From Reinekea thalattae (GTDB lineage Bacteria; Pseudomonadota; Gammaproteobacteria; Pseudomonadales; Natronospirillaceae): a stretch of 64,000 bases of DNA. A program made the position numbers and the translations under genes. The notes beneath the pieces are model-generated. The model was not told where the DNA came from. It saw only the letters and a program-made list of their open reading frames with translations, and did no database searches. Numbering within the stretch: the first letter of the stretch is position 1; every line of letters starts with the position of its first letter. The DNA lies in contig NZ_VKAD01000001.1 of NCBI RefSeq assembly GCF_008041945.1, positions 682,001-746,000 on the forward strand, in the 5' to 3' direction. Shown here one piece after another: positions 1 to 8,518 of this stretch.

Positions 1-1
1 A

Positions 2-529
2 CCAACCCGCGCCGAAATAGCAAAAGAGCTTGGCTTTAAATCGGCAAATGCAGCAGAAGAACACATCAAGGCACTGGCAAGAAAGCAACACATTGAAATT
101 GTACAAGGCGCAAGCCGTGGCATTCGGCTGCCAGAGTCAGAATCTGGTATTCCTGTCATTGGTCGTGTTGCCGCAGGTTCGCCAGTACTGGCTGAAGAAC
201 AAATTGCAGAATACGTTGACCTTCCTCGTAGCCTGTTTCAGCCAAATGCCGATTTCATGCTGCAAGTTCAGGGCTTAAGTATGAAAGATATTGGTATTTT
301 AGAGGATGACCTTATTGCCGTTCACAAAACTACATCCGTGCGTAACGGTGATATTGTAGTGGCTCGTGTCGGTGACGATGTCACGGTAAAGCGCTACGAG
401 AAAAAAGGCAGCATTGTTACGCTCTACCCAGAAAACGAAGATTTTGAGCCTATTGTGGTCAATCTAGCTGAAGAAGACTTTGCCATTGAAGGCCTTTATG
501 TTGGCGTTATTCGACGCTCAATTCACTAG
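2..529 (+). CDS. lexA: LexA repressor, 3' part (5' end outside window)
   Basis: SOS-response repressor and self-cleaving S24 peptidase. The frame is open from base 2, so the gene starts before the window; 175 residues are visible of about 200 usual ones. The visible part opens in the winged-helix DNA-binding domain ([12 protein letters not shown], then [13 protein letters not shown]). Next come the Ala-Gly cleavage site in GRVAAGSP, the catalytic Ser in GLSMKD and the catalytic Lys in DVTVKRY. The C-terminus ([10 protein letters not shown]) matches the family end. An intrinsic terminator follows within 45 bases, so the gene is at least the last of its transcript. Shorter in-frame starts inside this stretch are artefacts of the missing 5' end. 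The assignment is secure. Confidence 0.97.
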   Translation, partial: PTRAEIAKELGFKSANAAEEHIKALARKQHIEIVQGASRGIRLPESESGIPVIGRVAAGSPVLAEEQIAEYVDLPRSLFQPNADFMLQVQGLSMKDIGILEDDLIAVHKTTSVRNGDIVVARVGDDVTVKRYEKKGSIVTLYPENEDFEPIVVNLAEEDFAIEGLYVGVIRRSIH

Positions 530-571
530 CCACAACCGACATTGATTAGGCTAACTTAGGTTAGCAGCTAC

Positions 572-600
572 AAAAAAAGCCGCTTAATGCGGCTTTTTTT
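572..600 (+). terminator. Intrinsic terminator after lexA
   Basis: An A-tract, the inverted repeat AAGCCGC-TTAAT-GCGGCTT and a run of seven T form a textbook rho-independent terminator 43 bases after the lexA stop. The A/T-rich flanks mirror each other, so it could also act on leftward transcripts leaving dnaQ. Confidence 0.9.
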
Positions 601-630
601 ATTTGAGCAATTATTATAGTGAAGATCGTG

Positions 631-670
631 TTTATTTAGTTGTCTTTATTAGTTGTCTTTATTAGTTGCC
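631..670. repeat. 13-nt tandem repeat downstream of dnaQ stop
   Basis: Three head-to-tail copies of a 13-14 nt unit (TTTATTAGTTGTC on the plus strand) sit at 631-644, 645-657 and 658-670. The dnaQ stop codon (672-674) lies in the next, diverged copy, which begins with the same TTTA. Copies 2 and 3 differ by one base, so the duplication is recent. Confidence 0.85.
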
Positions 671-671
671 T

Positions 672-1388
672 TTACCAGCTGACTTCTTTATCGGCTTTAG
701 CGCTGATCATTGCTAAAAATTCTTTATGTGCCGCCAACTCTTCAGCACTTGGCTGAACCTGAACAAGAGGCTTCTGCCCTTGAGTGTCGAGCACAGAAAG
801 GTCAATCGCCGCCGTTTCATTAGCGTTCGTTTCAGATTCACCGAGCATCAAATCTGTCTGGCCACCGGTTAGGAACAGATAAACATCCGCCAGAATCTCA
901 GAATCCAGTAATGCGCCGTGTAAGGTTCGATGCGAATTATCGATGCCATAACGCTTACACAATGCATCCAGCGACACCTTAGAGCCAGGATGCTTATCGC
1001 GTGCAATTTTTAATGTATCGATAACGCCACAAGCTGATTCCAGTGGCACAAAAGTCTGGCCCTGCTCTTTTGCAAAACGCTCAAATTCAGCGTTTAAAAA
1101 GCCCATATCGAAAGCGGCGTTATGAATAACTAGATCGGCACCTTCGAGCCATTGCCACAAACCAACAGCAATATCACGAAACTTAGGGCAATCTTTAACT
1201 CGTTCGTTGTCGATACCATGAACGGCCACTACCTCGGCAGGGATATCGCGTTCAGGGTTTATGTATTCATGATAATGGCGCCCAGTTAATTTACGCTCCA
1301 CCATTTCAACACAGCCGACCTCAACAATACGATCGCCTTTTTTGGGATTTAAACCCGTTGTCTCGGTATCTAAAATAACTAATCTCAT
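672..1388 (-). CDS. dnaQ: DNA polymerase III epsilon subunit (3'-5' proofreading exonuclease)
   Basis: Proofreading subunit of the replicative polymerase, a DEDDh exonuclease. Exo I is D7-T-E9 in LDTETTGL, Exo II is HNAAFDMGFL near residue 92, and Exo III ends in LHGALLDSEILADVY with the catalytic His and Asp. At 238 aa it is close to the 243 aa of the E. coli protein. The C-terminal tail after about residue 185 is the linker and segment that bind the alpha subunit. It is transcribed leftward 12 bases behind rnhA, so rnhA-dnaQ is probably one operon. Enteric genomes carry these two genes divergently, so the co-directional order here differs. Confidence 0.97.
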   Translation of the reverse strand: MRLVILDTETTGLNPKKGDRIVEVGCVEMVERKLTGRHYHEYINPERDIPAEVVAVHGIDNERVKDCPKFRDIAVGLWQWLEGADLVIHNAAFDMGFLNAEFERFAKEQGQTFVPLESACGVIDTLKIARDKHPGSKVSLDALCKRYGIDNSHRTLHGALLDSEILADVYLFLTGGQTDLMLGESETNANETAAIDLSVLDTQGQKPLVQVQPSAEELAAHKEFLAMISAKADKEVSW

Positions 1389-1400
1389 GCGAGTTTATTT

Positions 1401-1844
1401 TTACCCCTTAAATTCATCCATCGCTTGGTTGGCAAGTTGATCGGCAACTTCATTATATTTGTCGCCCGCGTGCCCCTTTACCCAGCGCCAAGTCACCTTA
1501 TGCTGAGACATCATTTGATCGAGCTGCTGCCATAAATCCTGATTTTTTACTGGCTTGCGTGCGGCTGTCTTCCAACCGTTTTTCTTCCAGCCTTCGATCC
1601 ACTTAGTAATGCCTTGCTGAACATATTTTGAATCCGTATAGAGCTCGACACTGACTGGCTTTTTCAACGCTTTTAAACCTTCAATGGCAGCAGTTAACTC
1701 CATACGGTTATTGGTTGTGTCAGCTTCAGCGCCATAAAGTTTCTTTTCGCGCCCAGCCCAAATTAAGACTGTACCCCAACCACCAAGGCCAGGATTACCG
1801 CGACAACCACCGTCGGTGTATATCGTTACTGCTTTTTCACTCAC
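1401..1844 (-). CDS. rnhA: Ribonuclease HI
   Basis: Degrades the RNA strand of RNA:DNA hybrids in the cytoplasm. The open frame extends upstream to 1874, but I place the start at a GTG (1844). That codon is preceded by GGGAG at proper spacing and gives 147 aa beginning [12 protein letters not shown], in line with the usual 150-155 aa. The catalytic acidic residues are visible in [23 protein letters not shown] and YTDSKYV, with the last Asp in EVADQLAN. The GTG overlaps the end of the upstream methyltransferase by 8 nt, which suggests translational coupling. Confidence 0.96.
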   Translation of the reverse strand: MSEKAVTIYTDGGCRGNPGLGGWGTVLIWAGREKKLYGAEADTTNNRMELTAAIEGLKALKKPVSVELYTDSKYVQQGITKWIEGWKKNGWKTAARKPVKNQDLWQQLDQMMSQHKVTWRWVKGHAGDKYNEVADQLANQAMDEFKG

Positions 1845-2643
1845 TAGAAGACTCCCTCTTTGACGAACTGACACCCAGCGTGGTTTCTAAAACGCTTCTT
1901 TTTGAATTTCTTCGCAGCTCAGGGGGAAGCTTACCCAAAACCTGCTTATAACCGACCAATACATAAACCGCACCAAAAAATGGACATAGCTTTGTCAGCC
2001 ATTTTTTTAAGCCATTAAACCGATTCAACCAATTGGGTGCCACCATCGGTAATGTAAAGACATGCTTTTCGTGACGCTCTAATTCAAAGTCGAGCACTTG
2101 CATCCAATCTTCTACACGGCTACTGCGAATAAATCGTGAGCACCAAATACTGTTATTACTGCGAGCGGCAGAAAAAAGCGAACGCAAGCCCCAACTACTG
2201 TAAGGGTTAAAACCAACCACAATCATCAAGCCACCCGGCTTTAAGGCAATCGATGCTTCACGAACGGCTTTGTAAGGGTTTTCACAGACATCCAGTGTGT
2301 GGTGCAACAACACCATGTCGATACTTTCTGGCTCGAACGGTAAAGCCTCTGCACTGGCGCAAACCACCGGACATAACGCTCTATTCTCTAGCTGAGAAAC
2401 CAGAATGCCAGAGCCGAACAGGCGCTTTTCAAACAACGCCTCATGATAGCCGCTGTCAAGCTGAGCAATGGTGGCGGCAAAGCGACCCGAAATAGCACGA
2501 GCAACAATGACTTTTTCCTGCTCAATTAGCTTTTCACCTAAAGGCGTACGATACCAATAAGACAAGCTAGCCTCTTGTGCACGACTGTCATTAGGCCCTT
2601 TCTTGTACACCTGTTTAAACTTTTGTTTCAGTCGTTGTACCAA
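1837..2643 (-). CDS. YafS-like class I SAM-dependent methyltransferase
   Basis: A 268-aa protein of the Methyltransf_11 type. The substrate is unknown. The usual glycine-rich motif I is degenerate (around FGSGILVSQ), but the acidic post-motif region ([14 protein letters not shown]), the strand [10 protein letters not shown] and the motif III segment [13 protein letters not shown] are typical. It sits between mltD and rnhA-dnaQ, where E. coli has yafS, and this context supports the name. In enterics and pseudomonads gloB lies between this gene and mltD; here it is absent. It ends inside the rnhA start region. Confidence 0.85.
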   Translation of the reverse strand: MVQRLKQKFKQVYKKGPNDSRAQEASLSYWYRTPLGEKLIEQEKVIVARAISGRFAATIAQLDSGYHEALFEKRLFGSGILVSQLENRALCPVVCASAEALPFEPESIDMVLLHHTLDVCENPYKAVREASIALKPGGLMIVVGFNPYSSWGLRSLFSAARSNNSIWCSRFIRSSRVEDWMQVLDFELERHEKHVFTLPMVAPNWLNRFNGLKKWLTKLCPFFGAVYVLVGYKQVLGKLPPELRRNSKRSVLETTLGVSSSKRESSSE

Positions 2644-2768
2644 ATCGAACCTCTCGGCATGAATAAATTCATTAGATCGTATAAGCTGTGACTTGCTAGA
2701 ACTGTCTCTGGAAAATAGAATTATCTATGATCTAGAAAATACCTACAAATTATTCGCAGTGCGAGACC

Positions 2769-4448
2769 ATGACTTTTATTAAAAAATCTATTTTCCTTGT
2801 TGCTGGCAGCCTCTTTTTAGCCGGTTGTAGCACCACGTCCTCCAATACATCGGCAGGCGTTTTTTCTCCCAGCAAATGGTCTACTGCGTTTTCTTCGCTT
2901 AGCCGAGATAAGAAACAAGATCCTAATCATGAGGCGCTAGCGCAGCAAATTATTACCGCGACCTCTGAAAAAACTTACAACAAAGCAACCGACACGCTAC
3001 CTGTCTGGGGCAAGCCTCTCGATTTAAGCCGCCCAATACCAGACGATCTTTATCAGGTTCTTAGAGAAGGCTTTACGTTCGACCTAACAATTGAAGACAG
3101 TCGCGTTGATGCTCAGCTTCGTTGGTATGCAAGACACCAAAGCTACCTTAACCGAGTCAGCGATCGCGCATCGCGTTACATGTATCACATCGTTACCGAA
3201 ATCGAAGCTCGTGATATGCCACTCGAATTAGCACTGCTACCGATTGTTGAAAGCGCCTTCGATCCATTTGCTTATTCCCACGGCAGTGCTTCAGGCATGT
3301 GGCAGTTTATTGCTAGCACCGGCAGAATGTACGGCCTACAGCAGGACTGGTGGTACGATGGCCGCAGAGACGTTGTTGCTTCAACAGATGCGGCATTGAA
3401 TTACCTAGAAGACCTAAACCGCATGTTCAAGGGCGACTGGCTTTTAGCTCTCGCCTCCTATAACTCAGGTCCAGGCACTGTATTAAGAGCTCAACGCCGC
3501 AATCGCGCTGCCGGCAAGCCGACTGACTTCTGGCATTTAGACCTTCCTAAAGAAACAGAAGCCTATGTTCCTAAGTTAATTGCCTTAGCCAAACTATTCA
3601 GCGAACCAGAAAAATACGGCATCACCCTACCAAAAGTTGCCAACGAACCTTTCTTTGCAGAAGTCGACACTGGCGGTCAAATTGATCTAGCCCAAGCTGC
3701 GACGCTGGCAGACATGAACCTTAGCGATCTTTACATTCTTAACCCAAGCTACAATCGCTGGGCAACGGCGCCTCAAGGCCCACACAAATTGTTAGTATTT
3801 AAAGACCGAGCTGACCTATTCAATCAACGCATCGCCGAATTACCTGCCAACCAACGATTAACATGGAAACGCTACACCATTGAATCTGGCGATTCATTAT
3901 TGTCCATCGCACACCAACATGAAGTCACCGTGGATGTGCTTAAGGACGTCAACAATATTAATGGCAACCTTATTCGTGCCGGACACACCCTTCTGATTCC
4001 AGTGGCCAGTAAAAACGACAACTACTATTCCATGTCGGCGGAAAACCGCTTAAAGATCAAACAGAATGCCTTGGCAGGCTCAAGTAAACAGCGTATCGAT
4101 TACACGGTCCAATCTGGTGATAGCTTCTGGAGCATTTCGAGAAAGTTTGGTGTTAGCACTGCATCGGTTGCCAAATGGAACAACATGGCTCCGAAAGATG
4201 TCTTAAAAGTTGGCCAACAATTAGTAATATGGTCAGACTCAAGCAGCTCAGCCAGCGCACTAGATAGCCGCCAAGTTGTACGTAAAGTCGGCTATGTTGT
4301 TCGCCGTGGCGATTCGCTCTATCGCATTGCAGATAAATTCAGCGTGCGCGTCAGCGATATTCAAAAATGGAACCAGATTTCCTCGAATCAGTATTTACAG
4401 CCCGGTGATCGGCTTACACTCTATGTTGACGTAACCCGTATTCAATAG
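2769..4448 (+). CDS. mltD: Membrane-bound lytic murein transglycosylase D
   Basis: Outer-membrane lipoprotein that cleaves peptidoglycan glycan strands to 1,6-anhydro products. The N-terminus is a lipoprotein signal with lipobox LAGC (Cys20). The SLT catalytic domain covers roughly residues 115-250, with catalytic Glu161 in VESAFDP followed by SGMWQF and the ASYNSGPG motif. Three LysM peptidoglycan-binding repeats follow at about 372-414, 443-490 and 508-553, each with YTV/YVV...SGDS/RGDS cores. Length (559 aa) and order match MltD rather than the soluble Slt. It is divergent from the methyltransferase across a 125-bp gap that must hold both promoters. Confidence 0.96.
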   Translation: MTFIKKSIFLVAGSLFLAGCSTTSSNTSAGVFSPSKWSTAFSSLSRDKKQDPNHEALAQQIITATSEKTYNKATDTLPVWGKPLDLSRPIPDDLYQVLREGFTFDLTIEDSRVDAQLRWYARHQSYLNRVSDRASRYMYHIVTEIEARDMPLELALLPIVESAFDPFAYSHGSASGMWQFIASTGRMYGLQQDWWYDGRRDVVASTDAALNYLEDLNRMFKGDWLLALASYNSGPGTVLRAQRRNRAAGKPTDFWHLDLPKETEAYVPKLIALAKLFSEPEKYGITLPKVANEPFFAEVDTGGQIDLAQAATLADMNLSDLYILNPSYNRWATAPQGPHKLLVFKDRADLFNQRIAELPANQRLTWKRYTIESGDSLLSIAHQHEVTVDVLKDVNNINGNLIRAGHTLLIPVASKNDNYYSMSAENRLKIKQNALAGSSKQRIDYTVQSGDSFWSISRKFGVSTASVAKWNNMAPKDVLKVGQQLVIWSDSSSSASALDSRQVVRKVGYVVRRGDSLYRIADKFSVRVSDIQKWNQISSNQYLQPGDRLTLYVDVTRIQ

Positions 4449-4533
4449 CTGCGCCTTTAGATTTACTGATATAAAGATTTAGCGACACAAGAGAGCAGCA
4501 ACAAGACACCCAGATATAAAAAGACATTCAAAC

Positions 4534-4572
4534 AAAAAGAGCGATTTGCCTTAGCAACTCGCTCTTTTTTTA
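4534..4572. terminator. Bidirectional terminator between mltD and sohB
   Basis: Inverted repeat AAAAAGAGCGA / TCGCTCTTTTT (arms 4534-4544 and 4559-4569) with a 14-nt loop and T-run. A- and T-tracts flank both sides, so it can serve the convergent genes mltD and sohB. Confidence 0.85.
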
Positions 4573-4610
4573 TTTTTTATTCACTCAATAGATGCTTACA
4601 CCGACATCGG

Positions 4611-4638
4611 TAAAGACTATGGCATAAAGACTATGGCA
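4611..4638. repeat. Perfect 14-nt tandem duplication spanning the sohB stop
   Basis: TAAAGACTATGGCA occurs twice in direct succession (4611-4624 and 4625-4638). The sohB stop codon (4631-4633) lies inside the gene-proximal copy. The second copy is therefore a perfect duplication of the gene's last codons placed behind the stop. Confidence 0.9.
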
Positions 4639-5644
4639 AAGGTCGCTTACCCAAAAACTGTTCCACAGAATGGAATAGCGCTGTGCTGGCACCGCGAATA
4701 CGTTCTTCCATGGTTTTATGCGCCAACCACTGTACACGGTAAACATCATTGCTCTCACTGACACGTTGCAAATAAGCATCGCTGCTACCAATCTCATCGA
4801 CAAGCTTGTGCTCAAGAGCATCTTCAGCAAGCCAAAAATCACCTTCTGAGACCTGTTCTAAATCCAATTGATCACGATGCAATTTCACCAATGATTTAAA
4901 ACGCGCATGAATAGCCGTTAAATCCTGCTCATATTTTTTACGTCCTTCATCAGTATTTTCACCTAACAACGTCATTGGTGCCTTGTGTTTACCAGCGGTA
5001 ATCACATCAACATCGACATCAAAGCGCTTCAGCATGCGATGAATATTCGGTATCTGAGAAATAACGCCAATAGAGCCAACAATAGCAAAGGGAGCGGCAA
5101 TAATTTTATCCGCGACACAGGCCATCATATAACCGCCACTGGCAGCGACTTTATCGACACAGGCAGTCAGTGTTAACCCTGCATCCTTAATACGCTGCAA
5201 TTGCGTCGCGGCGAGACCATAGCCAGATACGGCACCACCGGGGCTTTCAATGGCTACAATCACCTCGTCACCCGGCTTTGCGATGGTCAATAAGGCGGTC
5301 ACTTCTTGGCGTAATGCACTGACTTGCGAGGCCTGAATATCGCCTTTAAATTTAATAAAGAAGCTCCGAGGTCGCTGTTCGCCTTGCTTGAGCTTTTTCT
5401 GTAATTGCTTCTGCTCTGCTTTCTTTTCTTTCGATAACTGCTTCAGTTCTGCCTTGCCTAATATTTGCTGCTGCATTCGTGACTTAATGGCTTCAAACGC
5501 CTTATTGAGATTTGTCACCTCGAGCTTACCCTTGCCTGCACCACCCGATTTCGAAGCCTTAGCAAACAGGCTGATTAAAATAGCAACAACAATTAAAACC
5601 GTGACAGACTTTAATAAAAATAATAAATAGTCGGACCAGAGCAT
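4631..5644 (-). CDS. sohB: Protease SohB (S49 signal-peptide-peptidase family)
   Basis: Inner-membrane-anchored serine protease with a Ser-Lys dyad. There is one N-terminal membrane helix (about residues 7-28), then a basic, glutamine-rich coiled stretch (about 60-90), then the S49 domain: SPGGAVSGYG, and the nucleophile Ser in VAASGGYMMAC, followed by the Lys-containing region of the fold. At 337 aa it is slightly shorter than E. coli SohB (349 aa). It stands alone and leftward, converging on mltD. Its final codons are duplicated behind the stop. Confidence 0.93.
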   Translation of the reverse strand: MLWSDYLLFLLKSVTVLIVVAILISLFAKASKSGGAGKGKLEVTNLNKAFEAIKSRMQQQILGKAELKQLSKEKKAEQKQLQKKLKQGEQRPRSFFIKFKGDIQASQVSALRQEVTALLTIAKPGDEVIVAIESPGGAVSGYGLAATQLQRIKDAGLTLTACVDKVAASGGYMMACVADKIIAAPFAIVGSIGVISQIPNIHRMLKRFDVDVDVITAGKHKAPMTLLGENTDEGRKKYEQDLTAIHARFKSLVKLHRDQLDLEQVSEGDFWLAEDALEHKLVDEIGSSDAYLQRVSESNDVYRVQWLAHKTMEERIRGASTALFHSVEQFLGKRPLP

Positions 5645-5786
5645 TAGATTCCTCGCATGATTATCTGGTAATTTAAAATGGCTTGCTCATATGACAATGA
5701 ACATTTGAATTTCTTTATAACAGGGCTCTACAATGCACGCCAGCGAAACACCGCCAATATTGACACCATACTGAGTGAGCTAAGCA

Positions 5787-6098
5787 ATGAATGCCATCGA
5801 ACAGGTCTTTGATAAAATCGAATCGCGCTTTAATCCATCCGCGGCGATCGACTTTAACCATAACTTTCAGTTTGAAATTGATGATCAGATTTATCATCTC
5901 GTCATCAATAACGGCCAATGCAAAACCGCTAAAGGCGCGCATCCGGACCCTAGCATCACTCTATTTATGGACTTAGATACCTTTAATGAGCTCATTTCTG
6001 GGGAACTCAATGGCATGCAAGCTTTTATGAGCGGAAAATTACGTGCAGAAGGCGATATCATGCTTGCCAGTAAGCTTAGCAAACTGTTTAAACGTTGA
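5787..6098 (+). CDS. SCP2 sterol-binding domain protein
   Basis: A single-domain, 103-aa protein with the SCP2 lipid-carrier fold: amphipathic N-terminal helix (NAIEQVFDKIESRF), beta strands with FEIDDQIYHLVINNGQ, the DPSITLFMDLDTFNELISG segment and the end GKLRAEGDIMLASKLSKLF. Small bacterial members of this family bind hydrophobic ligands or act in quinone biosynthesis (UbiT/UbiJ type); the precise role here is unknown. No signal peptide is visible. It lies upstream of dusA on the same strand, 111 bp apart, and may be independent of it. Confidence 0.88.
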   Translation: MNAIEQVFDKIESRFNPSAAIDFNHNFQFEIDDQIYHLVINNGQCKTAKGAHPDPSITLFMDLDTFNELISGELNGMQAFMSGKLRAEGDIMLASKLSKLFKR

Positions 6099-6209
6099 AG
6101 CTAAGGCGAATATGGATAGCAAAACGAAACACTATGGAGACTAAAGCGCAATACAACAGCTCTCGTTGCCTGCTACAATACCGTCCGCTTAAAAAAAACC
6201 AGTACCAAG

Positions 6210-7199
6210 ATGTCAGATTACCCTCATAAATTTTCTGTTGCTCCAATGATGGATTGGACAACCAGCGAATGCCGACAGTTTCATCGCATACTCAGTCAAC
6301 GCGCTCTGCTCTATACCGAAATGGTGACCACCGGAGCCATTCTGCACGCTGGCGCTGAACGCTTTTTAAAACATGAAAGCATGGAACACCCACTCGCCTT
6401 ACAGCTTGGCGGCTCAGACTATAAACAGCTTAGCGATTGCGCCAGCATTGGTGAGTCTTACGGTTATCAAGAAATTAACCTGAATGCCGGCTGCCCAAGT
6501 GATCGGGTACAAAATGGCATGATTGGCGCAATATTGATGGCACATGCCACTCTGGTTAAAGATTGCATGAAAGCGATGCTCGATCGTGTTTCGATTCCAG
6601 TAACGCTTAAACATCGCATTGGTATTGATGATTTTGACAGCTATGAATTTTTACGAGACTTTGTCGGCGAAGTTGCCGAATCTGGTTGTGATACCTTTAT
6701 CGTTCATGCTCGAAAGGCTATTTTGCAAGGCTTAAGCCCGAAGGAAAATCGTGATATTCCGCCACTGGATTATGACCGTGTATTGCGCTTAAAAGCCGAC
6801 TTCCCACAGCTCAACCTCATAATTAATGGTGGTATCAAAGATCATCAACTGGCTCTATCATTGATGGATCAGGGTATCGACGGAGTCATGCTTGGCCGTG
6901 AAGCCTACCAGAACCCGTTAATGCTATTAGCGGTTGACCCGACTTACTACCAACAGGACTGTCGCTTTACAGAAGCTAACAGCCTAAATGCCGCGCTCAT
7001 TGATTGGGTACAACAAAGAACCCAACAGGGCGTGCCACTAAAATATTTAGTTCGTCATATGTTAGGCCTATATTCTGGCTTGCCTGGCTCAAAAAAATAT
7101 CGCCGCCTACTGAGCGAAAACATGACTAAAGAAAATGCCGATACCGACTTATTTTGCTCGGCTTTAAAGCTAATCAACACAACAGATTTTTTATTCTAA
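6210..7199 (+). CDS. dusA: tRNA-dihydrouridine(20/20a) synthase DusA
   Basis: FMN-dependent reductase that converts U20/U20a of tRNA to dihydrouridine. FMN-binding APMMDWTT lies at the N-terminus. The catalytic Cys is in LNAGCPSDRVQNG, followed by KHRIGIDD, the subfamily marker HARKAILQGLSPKENR, and the phosphate-binding NGGIKD and GVMLGREAY. The long match to the HARKA...LSPKENR block separates it from DusB and DusC. Length (329 aa) is normal. A hairpin overlaps its stop codon, and the transaldolase gene follows. Confidence 0.95.
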   Translation: MSDYPHKFSVAPMMDWTTSECRQFHRILSQRALLYTEMVTTGAILHAGAERFLKHESMEHPLALQLGGSDYKQLSDCASIGESYGYQEINLNAGCPSDRVQNGMIGAILMAHATLVKDCMKAMLDRVSIPVTLKHRIGIDDFDSYEFLRDFVGEVAESGCDTFIVHARKAILQGLSPKENRDIPPLDYDRVLRLKADFPQLNLIINGGIKDHQLALSLMDQGIDGVMLGREAYQNPLMLLAVDPTYYQQDCRFTEANSLNAALIDWVQQRTQQGVPLKYLVRHMLGLYSGLPGSKKYRRLLSENMTKENADTDLFCSALKLINTTDFLF

Positions 7200-7220
7200 A
7201 TTGCCAAACGCAATTTAGAA
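7194..7220 (+). other. Hairpin overlapping the dusA stop
   Basis: TTCTAAATTG (7194-7203) pairs perfectly with CAATTTAGAA (7211-7220) around a 7-nt loop. The dusA stop TAA (7197-7199) is in the left arm. No T-run follows, so it is not a standard terminator; it could act as an RNA-processing or stability element between dusA and the transaldolase gene. Confidence 0.6.
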
Positions 7221-7242
7221 CCCTGACAAATGGAAACAACAG

Positions 7243-8169
7243 ATGAACCAACTAGCGCAACTCGAAAAAATGACAACTATTGTTGCCGACACCGGTGATA
7301 TTGATTCAATCAATCAATTTCAACCTCAAGACGCAACCACAAATCCATCGCTCGTGCTTAAAGCCATTGAGAGCGGTCAATTCGATGCAAAACTCGATCG
7401 ACTTGCACAGCAAAACTTAACGCAAGCAGATTTCATCGATCATATTGGTGTGGAAATTGGCGAAGAAATCCTCAATACCGTTTCTGGTTATGTCTCAACC
7501 GAAGTAGACGCTCGGCTCTCTTTCAACACTGAAAAAACAATTGAAAAAGCACGTAAACTGATTTCACTGTACGAACAAAAAGGCTTTGCAAAAGAGCGAG
7601 TTCTGATCAAAATTGCCAGCACATGGGAAGGTATCCAAGCTGCAAAACAGTTAGAAGCAGAAGGCATTAAGTGCAACCTAACGTTATTGTTTAGCATGGT
7701 GCAAGCGCAAGCCTGTGCAGACGTTAACGCGACGCTAATTTCGCCGTTTGTTGGTCGTATTTTAGATTGGTATAAAAACGCCACTGGCGAGAATTACAGC
7801 AGCGAAACAGACCCTGGCGTTGTCAGCGTAAAAAGCATTTTCAACTACTACAAGCAGCACGGCTACAAAACCATTGTCATGGGTGCCAGCTTCAGGAACA
7901 TTGGTGAGATCCAAGCTTTAGCAGGATGTGATCGCCTAACTATTGCGCCGGCATTACTGGATGCATTGAAAAACAATGACCAGCCGTTAGAGCAACAGCT
8001 ATTTGATAACGGCAAGGTCTCAGAAAAGCCAGATGTAATCAGCGAAGATGACTTTAGGCTAGCGCTCAACGCAGACGCTATGGCAACCGAAAAACTCGCC
8101 GAAGGCATCCGTAATTTCATTAAAGATCAGCAGACGCTAGAGCAGCTTATTGCCAAGCGTTACTATTAA
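7243..8169 (+). CDS. tal: Transaldolase (TalB type)
   Basis: Transfers a dihydroxyacetone unit between sedoheptulose-7-phosphate and glyceraldehyde-3-phosphate in the non-oxidative pentose phosphate pathway. N-terminal VADTGDI and the signature DATTNPSLVLKA are present, and the Schiff-base Lys is in VLIKIASTWEGI. The substrate loop CNLTLLFS and ISPFVGRILDWYK follow. At 308 aa it belongs to the classical long subfamily (E. coli TalB 317 aa). A terminator follows about 140 bases downstream. Confidence 0.96.
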   Translation: MNQLAQLEKMTTIVADTGDIDSINQFQPQDATTNPSLVLKAIESGQFDAKLDRLAQQNLTQADFIDHIGVEIGEEILNTVSGYVSTEVDARLSFNTEKTIEKARKLISLYEQKGFAKERVLIKIASTWEGIQAAKQLEAEGIKCNLTLLFSMVQAQACADVNATLISPFVGRILDWYKNATGENYSSETDPGVVSVKSIFNYYKQHGYKTIVMGASFRNIGEIQALAGCDRLTIAPALLDALKNNDQPLEQQLFDNGKVSEKPDVISEDDFRLALNADAMATEKLAEGIRNFIKDQQTLEQLIAKRYY

Positions 8170-8518
8170 TTTAATAACCGTTAATTAAATGACGTTCGTT
8201 ACGGATGAAAATACTCGTTACGAACTTAAACTTAAAATACAAAAGTAAAAGTAGCGACAGGCTAAGCATCTAACACTGCGCTATCTAAAGATAAGCATCT
8301 TCATACAAGCACTGACCTAAATATTGGCAGTGCTTTTTTCTTACTCTCTATTTATCAACACTTATAAACTCGCAAGACAATAACTCACAACTAAATCAAA
8401 TTTAGCAGTGAACTTAACGAGCCAGCCAAATCGAGTTTTTCGACTGAAACCACTGCCCTTCCTTTTTTTAACAGCATCCGCTAGACTCATAGATCGCAAC
8501 ATAGATAACGGTATAAAA
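8170..8518. other. Intergenic region between tal and the tus-like gene
   Basis: No gene is visible. It contains the terminator at 8307-8341 and imperfect direct repeats (TCGTTACG twice near 8200-8222; AAGCATCT twice). Two very weak sequences resembling parts of a Ter site (AACTAAA near 8390; TATGTTG on the minus strand, 8497-8503) lie before the tus-like start. I do not consider either one proven. Confidence 0.5.
8307..8341 (+). terminator. Intrinsic terminator after transaldolase
   Basis: AAGCACTG (8307-8314) pairs with CAGTGCTT (8328-8335), followed by a T-run. Confidence 0.8.

Noticed and set aside
30-278. 82-aa frame overlapping the lexA 5' part
   Set aside because: It is an out-of-frame shadow of lexA, which is clearly the coding frame here.
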